Shown: positions 1 to 4,722 of the stretch, in pieces
Layout: the number at the start of each line of letters is the position of its first letter
How positions within the stretch are numbered: the first letter of the stretch is position 1
Assembly (NCBI GenBank): GCA_003819975.1
Contig: RPPU01000225.1
Location: 1 to 7,315, forward strand
Direction: 5' to 3'
DNA: 7,315 bases
Source: Desulfobacteraceae bacterium
Lineage (GTDB): Bacteria > Desulfobacterota > DSM-4660 > Desulfatiglandales > HGW-15
Notes under the pieces: model-generated
What the model saw: only the letters and a program-made list of their open reading frames with translations
Databases searched by the model: none
Told to the model about the DNA's origin: nothing
Made by a program: the position numbers and the translations under genes

Positions 1-3
1 AAC

Positions 4-1053
4 CTAAACCGTGGCGCTCTTCCAGGTCTTTGATTTCAAGATCCGGCCTTGCGGAGTCATGACCAAGGCGGCGCATTGGGGCAGGGTGTCGATAAATGCG
101 ATTCCGGGACCGGGTTCCATGACAAAGACGCCGGTCGATAGGGCATCGGCTTGCATGGTGGTCTCGGCCACAACAGAAACGCTGATGCTTTGGTGCGGGC
201 TCAAGCCGGTGCGTGGGTTGACAATATGATGAAACATTTTTTCTTGGTCAAAATAGACTTCATAACTGCCGGAAGTGGCTAAGGCCCCATTGTTCAATTC
301 AATCTGATCGGGGTAATTTTTCTTTTTAAACGGATCCTGAATCGCGATCCGCCAGGGTTTGCTTTTATCGGCCTTGCCCATGGTCCGGATTTCACCGCCC
401 GCGTTGATTAGGAAATGTTCAATCTTTTGCTTGGCCAGTACTTCGGCAACCCGGTCCACGATATATCCTTTGGCAATGCCGTCCAGGGTAATACCCATGC
501 CCGTTTTTGCAAAGGAGACTGAACGGTTGTTCAATAAAATGTTGCGGCTGTCGACCAGACCCAGCAGATTATGGATTTCTTGGTCGCTTGGGTTTACGTT
601 TCCTTTGTTTTGAAATTTTTCCTTGTAATAGTCCACGATCGGCTGCACCGTGATGTCGAAAGCGCCGTTGGTTAGGCGATGATAGTATAGTGAAGCCGCG
701 ATTACGGTTTCCAGATCCGGGGGCAGGCTTTTCAGATTCCCTTTTTGATTAAGATAGCTTAGACCCGTGCGTTGATCAAAACGATTCAATACATTCTCCA
801 GGCGGCTGACTTCGGTAAAGGCCAGGCCCAGGGCTTGTTCGGCTTGATCTTTGGAAGAATGGAGTAGAGTTATAGCAACAAACGTGCCGATTCCCAATTT
901 GGTCTTTGAAACCTTGTACATGCTTTGATCGAATTTGACTGTTTCGGCCGTCACAGGGATTATTCCGGCGGAAGCCACGCCTAAGCCTAAAAGGCCGGAC
1001 ATTTTTAAAAAGGATCTGCGGTTGAGTTGATATTGATCTAATCTCTTTTCCAT
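4..1053 (-). CDS. apbE: ApbE-family FAD:protein FMN transferase, Tat-exported
   Basis: ApbE enzymes cleave FAD and attach the FMN part to Thr/Ser of target proteins outside the cytoplasm. The targets here would be RnfG and RnfD from the same operon. The 349-residue protein begins with a twin-arginine signal (RRSFLKM at 12-18, then a hydrophobic stretch to about 38) and lacks the lipobox cysteine seen in many ApbE proteins. Family motifs: FDITVQP (132-138), LDGIAKGYIVD (190-200), INAGGEI (216-222), TSGSYE (260-265), HHIVNPRTG (275-283) and ADALSTG (302-308, Mg2+-binding Asp and Thr). The ATG at 1053 has GGGAGG 6 nt upstream and gives the Tat signal near the N-terminus. An ATG at 1119 in the same frame would add 22 residues encoded by a hairpin repeat and is unlikely. 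The TAG stop is 3 bases from the window edge; nothing can be said about what follows. Confidence 0.96.
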   Translation of the reverse strand: MEKRLDQYQLNRRSFLKMSGLLGLGVASAGIIPVTAETVKFDQSMYKVSKTKLGIGTFVAITLLHSSKDQAEQALGLAFTEVSRLENVLNRFDQRTGLSYLNQKGNLKSLPPDLETVIAASLYYHRLTNGAFDITVQPIVDYYKEKFQNKGNVNPSDQEIHNLLGLVDSRNILLNNRSVSFAKTGMGITLDGIAKGYIVDRVAEVLAKQKIEHFLINAGGEIRTMGKADKSKPWRIAIQDPFKKKNYPDQIELNNGALATSGSYEVYFDQEKMFHHIVNPRTGLSPHQSISVSVVAETTMQADALSTGVFVMEPGPGIAFIDTLPQCAALVMTPQGRILKSKTWKSATV

Positions 1054-1059
1054 CTGATG

Positions 1060-1066
1060 CCTCCCT
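1060..1066 (-). promoter_or_regulatory. Ribosome binding site for apbE
   Basis: AGGGAGG at 1066-1060 ends 6 nt before ATG 1053-1051. It sets the start just before the Tat signal and directly abuts the GATCC hairpin at 1067-1105. Confidence 0.87.
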
Positions 1067-1105
1067 GTTTTTTTTGATCCTGAAAAACGTAGGATCAAAA
1101 CAAAC
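1067..1105. repeat. GATCC hairpin, copy 1 (before the apbE ribosome binding site)
   Basis: TTTTGATCCT (1072-1081) pairs with AGGATCAAAA (1091-1100) around the loop GAAAAACGT. Beyond one mismatch the pairing continues with GTTT/AAAC to 1067 and 1105. The loop half GAAAA is shared with the other two copies, in the opposite orientation. Confidence 0.85.
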
Positions 1106-1113
1106 ATAAATTC

Positions 1114-1128
1114 CGGCAAGGATTGCCG
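1114..1128. repeat. Short CGGCAA hairpin
   Basis: CGGCAA (1114-1119) and TTGCCG (1123-1128) pair around GGA. This is a weaker counterpart of the CCGGCAAT hairpin at 1228-1248 and lies 8 bases beyond copy 1 of the GATCC hairpin. Confidence 0.7.
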
Positions 1129-1227
1129 TAATAAGATTCATAAAAGAATAAACAATTAATTGGCTCACATTTCATATAGCGACAACTTTATATCGATTGG
1201 ATTTAAACCTTTTACACGTTTTCATTT

Positions 1228-1250
1228 ACCGGCAATGAAATTGCCGGTTT
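1228..1250 (+). terminator. CCGGCAAT hairpin with a short plus-strand T run
   Basis: ACCGGCAAT (1228-1236) and ATTGCCGGT (1240-1248) form a perfect 9-bp stem with loop GAA. The last arm base begins a TTT run (1248-1250) on the plus strand. In the plus direction it has the shape of a weak intrinsic terminator. On the operon (minus) strand an A run precedes the stem and no T run follows, so it is not an obvious terminator for the rnf transcript. Confidence 0.4.
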
Positions 1251-1252
1251 TG

Positions 1253-1290
1253 AGGTTTTTTGATCCTATGTTTTCAGGATCAAAAAACCT
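1253..1290. repeat. GATCC hairpin, copy 2 (overlaps the rnfB stop)
   Basis: The arms at 1253-1267 and 1276-1290 are perfectly complementary over 15 bp (core TTTTTTGATCCT), with an 8-nt loop. The outer arm base is the last base of the rnfB TAA. In the transcript this makes a stem directly after the stop codon, which could terminate, attenuate or protect the 3' end of the upstream mRNA. Confidence 0.88.
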
Positions 1291-2153
1291 TAAGCGGCTT
1301 GCTGTGCCGACTCTGTTGTTTTTTGGTCTGGTTGAAAAGACCTGAAAATCTTGCGCGGGCATTTCTCGGCGCAGGCTTCCTGGCACTCGGGCCCATAAGC
1401 CAGGCATTTTTGTTGATCGATGTTGACACCTTTTTCATCAACGGTCACGGCCTGAGCCGGGCAGGCTTTGACGCACATCTTGCAGGTGATACATCCGGCC
1501 GTACAGATTGCTTTAACGATTTTACCCGAATCGCGAGTACTGCAAGGAACCCAAACGCGCGCTTTTAAAGGCATGAGTTCAATGATTTTTTTGGGGCATA
1601 TTTTAACGCAAGACCCGCAACCCACGCATTTTTTGGGGTCGACAACCGGGAACTGGTTTTCCATTTTAATGGCCTGGAAGGGGCAAGCCGCGACACAGTC
1701 GCCCGAACCGATACACGCATAGGTGCATTCCTGAGGCCCGCCGAAAGCCAGATTGGCGCCGGTACAGGACTCATAACCCAGGTAATGATATTTTTGGCGC
1801 ACACCGCCTTCGATCCGGGAGCAGCGCACGGCCGCCACCATATTTTCAAGGGCCGTGATTTTCTTGCCGGTAATTTCGGCCACGGCTTCGGCCACCACTG
1901 CTTTTCCTGGAAAACAGAGGTTTGGCGGGACTTCGGGTTCATGCACCACGGCCTCGGCATACCCTTCACAGCCGGCATAACCGCAACCGCCGCACTGGGC
2001 GCCGGCCAGGACTTCAAGCACTTCTTCAACCTTGGGGTTGGCTTTAACGGCGAATTTTTGGGCAGCCAAAGCCAAACCGATGCCGAACAGCAATCCGATA
2101 CAGACCAGGACCGCCAATCCGCCCAGAGCCAATTTAATCAAAACAGGATCCAT
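1290..2153 (-). CDS. rnfB: Rnf complex subunit B (multi-cluster ferredoxin-type subunit)
   Basis: RnfB accepts electrons from reduced ferredoxin (or returns them) through a chain of [4Fe-4S] clusters at the cytoplasmic face, held by one N-terminal helix (about residues 5-32). Numbered from the ATG at 2153, the 287-residue protein has the domain C54, C57, C62, C80; the long-form RnfB linker with C111 and C130; C143, C147, C153, C157-Pro; C176, C179, C182, C186-Pro; C204 and C217; C221, C224, C227, C231-Pro; and a final C250, C257, C261, C265-Pro. This matches the long RnfB of anaerobes rather than the short proteobacterial form, but the last motif has unusual spacing (C-x6-C-x3-C-x3-CP). A reading frame open from TTG at 2168 adds five residues. 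That TTG lies inside the Shine-Dalgarno (GAGGA) of the ATG, so the ATG is preferred. The TAA stop is inside a hairpin arm. Confidence 0.96.
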   Translation of the reverse strand: MDPVLIKLALGGLAVLVCIGLLFGIGLALAAQKFAVKANPKVEEVLEVLAGAQCGGCGYAGCEGYAEAVVHEPEVPPNLCFPGKAVVAEAVAEITGKKITALENMVAAVRCSRIEGGVRQKYHYLGYESCTGANLAFGGPQECTYACIGSGDCVAACPFQAIKMENQFPVVDPKKCVGCGSCVKICPKKIIELMPLKARVWVPCSTRDSGKIVKAICTAGCITCKMCVKACPAQAVTVDEKGVNIDQQKCLAYGPECQEACAEKCPRKIFRSFQPDQKTTESAQQAA

Positions 2154-2161
2154 TGTTGCAT

Positions 2162-2166
2162 TCCTC
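2162..2166 (-). promoter_or_regulatory. Ribosome binding site for rnfB
   Basis: GAGGA at 2166-2162 ends 8 nt before ATG 2153-2151. It overlaps the upstream in-frame TTG (2168-2166), so the TTG is part of the ribosome binding region and not the start. Confidence 0.8.
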
Positions 2167-2184
2167 AATTCATTATATCTTTTT

Positions 2185-2213
2185 GTAAGGGCGGGCTTAA
2201 AACCCGCCCCTAC
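2185..2213. repeat. GC-rich palindromic dispersed repeat between rnfA and rnfB
   Basis: GGGCGGG (2189-2195) pairs with CCCGCCC (2203-2209) around CTTAAAA. Past one A/C mismatch the pairing extends with GTA/TAC to 2185 and 2213. On the minus strand it begins GTAGGGGCGGG. It starts a few bases after the rnfA stop in a 63-bp gap. From memory, this type of element recurs between genes of many Desulfobacterota-like genomes. The hairpin lacks a following T run, so it is more likely a repeat than a classical terminator. Confidence 0.75.
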
Positions 2214-2216
2214 CGT

Positions 2217-3182
2217 TTAAAAAATCGCCAATCCGGAAAAACCCATAAAAGCCAAAGCAAACAAGCCGGCCGTTACAAAAGCAATGGGCAACCCCCGATA
2301 GGTCTGGGGGATATCGGCCAATTCAAGCCGCTCCCGCGCCGAAGACATCAGGAATAGAGCCAGTAAAAAACCGGTTCCGGCGCCCAAAGCGAGCATTAGG
2401 CTTTCCCAGGCGCTGTATTCATTGCTCGCCAAAGTCAAAGGCACGGCCAGGATAATGCAGTTGGCGATCACCAGCACCAAATATACGCCAAAGGCTTTGA
2501 ACAAAGCCGGATTGACTTTTCGCAAAACCGTGTCCACCGCCTGGACGGCCAGGGAGACCATGCCGATAAAGATCACGACCTGCAAAAAATCGAGCCGAAA
2601 AGGTTTTAGGATAAACTGATATAAAAACCAGGACATCATGGCGCTGGCCACCATAACCAGCGTAAAGGTAATGCCCATGCCGACGGCTGTGTTCTTTTTC
2701 TTGGATGTTCCGAAAAAGACGCAAAGACCCAGATATTTGGTAAAGACGAAATTGTTGATCAGCATGGCGCCGATCAGAATGGAAAAAAGTTCGCCGATAT
2801 AAAGCCTTTTAACGCTGAGCAGGGCCGGGCCCAGGTCTTGACCTTGCGAACGAATCGGGGCCAGGCCGACGATATGCGGTTCTTTCTGATTGATCTCTTC
2901 GGCAAAATGAACGGTCACGGATTTTTTATCCGGACTGAGCATAATTTTATCGATCGCTAAAAGCACATCCGGATCGCGCTTTTCATACGCTTTATAATGG
3001 GCGGGATCCACGGCCCAATCCGCATCCAACTCACCGGCGAATTCGATCATAATGGACCGGCTATCCTTAAAAGCGATTTTTTTGACAAAAGCATGTTCGG
3101 TGTTGCAGCCCGCAAAAAGAAGCAGGACCGCCCCTAAGATCCAACCCGGCCAAAAAATGAACCGTTTCATCAAGGCTCTCAT
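2217..3182 (-). CDS. rnfA: Rnf complex subunit A with an N-terminal lipoprotein/Ig-like extension
   Basis: Residues about 128-321 are a complete RnfA: YIGELFSILIGAMLINNF (128-145), KYLGLCVFFGTSKKKN (149-164), RKVNPALFKAFGVYLVLV (221-238), ANCIIL (240-245), SARERLELADIPQTYRG (281-297) and FMGFSGL (312-318). Both cysteines expected to bind the membrane [2Fe-2S] cluster, C154 and C242, are present. Standard RnfA has about 190 residues; here about 125 residues precede it. They comprise a positively charged start, a hydrophobic stretch ending LLLFAGC (20-26, a lipoprotein signal-peptidase motif) and a beta-rich domain (about 31-118) with a pattern like SbsA/Big_5-type Ig-like domains. Basic residues in loops 1, 3 and 5 of the RnfA part predict an outside N-terminus, so the extra domain would sit outside. 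The ATG overlaps the rnfE stop (ATGA) and has GAGG 5 nt upstream. The RnfA part has no start of its own. Confidence 0.95.
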   Translation of the reverse strand: MRALMKRFIFWPGWILGAVLLLFAGCNTEHAFVKKIAFKDSRSIMIEFAGELDADWAVDPAHYKAYEKRDPDVLLAIDKIMLSPDKKSVTVHFAEEINQKEPHIVGLAPIRSQGQDLGPALLSVKRLYIGELFSILIGAMLINNFVFTKYLGLCVFFGTSKKKNTAVGMGITFTLVMVASAMMSWFLYQFILKPFRLDFLQVVIFIGMVSLAVQAVDTVLRKVNPALFKAFGVYLVLVIANCIILAVPLTLASNEYSAWESLMLALGAGTGFLLALFLMSSARERLELADIPQTYRGLPIAFVTAGLFALAFMGFSGLAIF

Positions 3183-3802
3183 TGTTTCCTCTCTTTTCTT
3201 CGATTGAAGACCACTTCAATATAATTGAAAAAGGCCATCATGATCCCCACGCAAAAGAAGCCCGCAGCCGGCAGAATAAAGAAAAGCAGCGGTTTAAAGC
3301 CCAGAACGTCATAACCCAGAATCGTGCCGGCGCCCAGAAGTTCGCGCACAAAACCGATGCTGACCATGCCGAACAGAAAACCGATGCCCATGCCGATCCC
3401 GTCCCAAAAAGAAGCACTGACCGAGTTTTTACAGGCAAAAGCCTCCAAACGCATGGTGATGATGGCAAAAGCCACGATCAGTTTGACAAAGATGCCCATT
3501 TCCTTGTAGGCGCCGGGCACATAGGCGGCCAAAACCAGGTCGATGACCGTGACCCAGGTGGCGATCGTCAGAGTGTAGGTGGGTATGCGGATGCGGGGAT
3601 GAATATAGTTCTTGATGGCGGCGATCGTGCAACTGGAAAAAATCTGCACGAAAAGGACCGCGCTACCGAGCAGTAATCCGTTTTTGATGGACGTGGTCAA
3701 CCCCACGGCCGGGCACATGGAAAGGGCCAGGCGAAAAATCGGGTTTTCCAGTAGAATCCCGTTAAAGACCAGTTCGGTATTGGTTTTTTTCGTGGCTGCC
3801 AA
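3179..3802 (-). CDS. rnfE: Rnf complex subunit E (six-helix membrane protein), TTG start
   Basis: RnfE pairs with RnfA as an inverted-topology homologue. Together they form the core of the membrane electron and ion path and bind a shared [2Fe-2S] cluster. The 207 residues contain NPIFRLALSMCPAVGLTTS (20-38), holding the first conserved cysteine, C30; HPRIRIPTY (68-76); GIFVKLIVAFAIITMRLEAF (103-122); FVRELLGAGTI (151-161); and a basic tail RRKERK, consistent with cytoplasmic ends. The region that normally reads PLIVxNC...GRAEAFA here reads KLIVAFA...MRLEAFA, so the second cluster cysteine is replaced by A113. Other cysteines are C58, C124 and C184. The start is TTG at 3802, preceded by AAGGAG at 7 nt. 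The next in-frame Met (residue 29) would remove the first helix. The TGA stop overlaps the rnfA ATG. Confidence 0.96.
   Translation of the reverse strand: MAATKKTNTELVFNGILLENPIFRLALSMCPAVGLTTSIKNGLLLGSAVLFVQIFSSCTIAAIKNYIHPRIRIPTYTLTIATWVTVIDLVLAAYVPGAYKEMGIFVKLIVAFAIITMRLEAFACKNSVSASFWDGIGMGIGFLFGMVSIGFVRELLGAGTILGYDVLGFKPLLFFILPAAGFFCVGIMMAFFNYIEVVFNRRKERKQ
3187..3191 (-). promoter_or_regulatory. Ribosome binding site fixing the extended rnfA start
   Basis: GAGGA at 3191-3187, within the end of rnfE, lies 4 nt before ATG 3182-3180. It places translation initiation at the lipoprotein-type extension, not at the RnfA core. Confidence 0.8.
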
Positions 3803-3809
3803 TGTTCTT

Positions 3810-3815
3810 CTCCTT
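3810..3815 (-). promoter_or_regulatory. Ribosome binding site for the rnfE TTG start
   Basis: AAGGAG at 3815-3810 is 7 nt upstream of TTG (3802-3800), supporting the non-ATG start. No alternative ATG would keep the first RnfE helix. Confidence 0.85.
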
Positions 3816-3819
3816 TATC

Positions 3820-4722
3820 TCAAATCAGAGCCGGTATCTGTTTGCCGGCGATCACTTCGTCCAGGATCTTGATGCGATAGGCGAATCGTTTCACCATGTT
3901 CTTGGTTCCGTTGGTCACGGCTCGGCTGGAAATGGTGGCGCCGGTCAGGGCATAGATGTCTTTGTCCCGGTATTGATTGCGGATGGTTTCCAGTTCGCCG
4001 GCATTGATCGTATCCGCCGCATCCAGATAGCGGCGATAGTCGTCGGGCAGGGGGTCTTTGACGACCGTCAGGCTTTTCAGGCGGTCAAAAGACTTGTTTT
4101 TGAATTGATTTTTAAAATAATTCTGTTTGATCTCCGCGCCCAGGCCGGGATCTTCTTCATGTTCCATGATTTCCAGGCCGATAATCTCGAATTGAGGGTC
4201 CAGAGCCAGCATCACCCGGATAAACGTTTTGAAACCGGTGAATTCTCCGGGCAAGAGATAGGCCACCCGTTTATCCCCCAAACGAGCGATAACCGTCTGA
4301 TCCTGATAGGCAAAAGTTTTGGGCGCCGGCAATACTTCTTTTAAGGCATTTTGGCGTTCGGAAACGGCCACGGCGTGTTCCGGGGAAATCTTGAGCGGGA
4401 AGCGTTGTACGAGCGATCCTTCCAGGGTGAGCATGAGTAATTCATAGGTTTCGCGATCCGCGGACTTTACCGGAACCATATAGCCCAGGTAGGTCGTGCC
4501 TTTTTCTTCGATAATGTAGCGATACACCGGGTAAAATTTCAATTCTTGCGGAGCCGGTTTTTGACTGCCGTAACCCAGCAAACCCAACATGGTTTCCTGG
4601 ACATGCTGGTGCTCGTTCTGTTTCTTGGGCTTGTCCGTGACCACAAAAACGGCGCCCATGATCAGGGCGGCAAAAAAACAAGAGAGGGTTAAGCCGATTG
4701 TGATTCGAGTAATCTCTTTCAT
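3820..4722 (-). CDS. rnfG: Rnf complex subunit G (covalent-FMN protein), extended form
   Basis: RnfG is anchored by one N-terminal helix (residues about 8-29), with the rest outside the cytoplasmic membrane. It carries an FMN covalently attached by ApbE. The FMN-binding domain is in the C-terminal half: a Gly/Phe segment PGEFTGFKTFIRVMLALD (158-175), EHEEDPGLGAEI (187-198, the ETPGLG-like motif) and LTGATISSRAV (259-269, the flavinylation motif; by alignment the attachment residue is S265). The protein has 300 residues; typical RnfG has about 190-210. The excess lies mainly between the helix and the FMN domain (about 45-150) and contains YRYIIEEKGTTYLGYMVPV (68-86), which looks like a degenerate copy of the start of an FMN-binding domain. 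The start ATG overlaps the rnfD stop by ATGA, with AAAGG 9 nt upstream, suggesting translational coupling. rnfE follows after 17 nt. Confidence 0.95.
   Translation of the reverse strand: MKEITRITIGLTLSCFFAALIMGAVFVVTDKPKKQNEHQHVQETMLGLLGYGSQKPAPQELKFYPVYRYIIEEKGTTYLGYMVPVKSADRETYELLMLTLEGSLVQRFPLKISPEHAVAVSERQNALKEVLPAPKTFAYQDQTVIARLGDKRVAYLLPGEFTGFKTFIRVMLALDPQFEIIGLEIMEHEEDPGLGAEIKQNYFKNQFKNKSFDRLKSLTVVKDPLPDDYRRYLDAADTINAGELETIRNQYRDKDIYALTGATISSRAVTNGTKNMVKRFAYRIKILDEVIAGKQIPALI

Larger units (their letters stand above)
1067..1290. repeat. MITE-like composite: two mirror-image hairpin pairs between rnfB and apbE
   Basis: The 236-bp rnfB-apbE gap is almost filled by an inverted arrangement. 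At the left end a GATCC hairpin (1067-1105) is followed by a CGGCAA hairpin (1114-1128). At the right end a CCGGCAAT hairpin (1228-1248) is followed by a GATCC hairpin (1253-1290). The reverse complement of the right block aligns with the left block over roughly 55-60 bp, sharing GATCCTGAAAA, TAGGATCAAAA, CCGGCAA and TTGCCG with similar spacing. The roughly 100 bp between the blocks is AT-rich and holds no gene I can support. This architecture (long imperfect terminal inverted repeats, short non-coding centre) resembles a non-autonomous mobile element. I see no clear target-site duplication, so mobility is inference. Confidence 0.55.

Noticed and set aside
1054..1119. N-terminal extension of apbE to an ATG at 1119
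   Set aside because: The extra 22 residues are encoded by the GATCC hairpin and would put the Tat signal 22 residues further in. The ATG at 1053 has a near-ideal ribosome binding site.
2185..2213. Intrinsic terminator after rnfA
   Set aside because: The strong stem is not followed by a T run on the minus strand, and rnfB, an essential partner, follows at once. A dispersed repeat explains it better.
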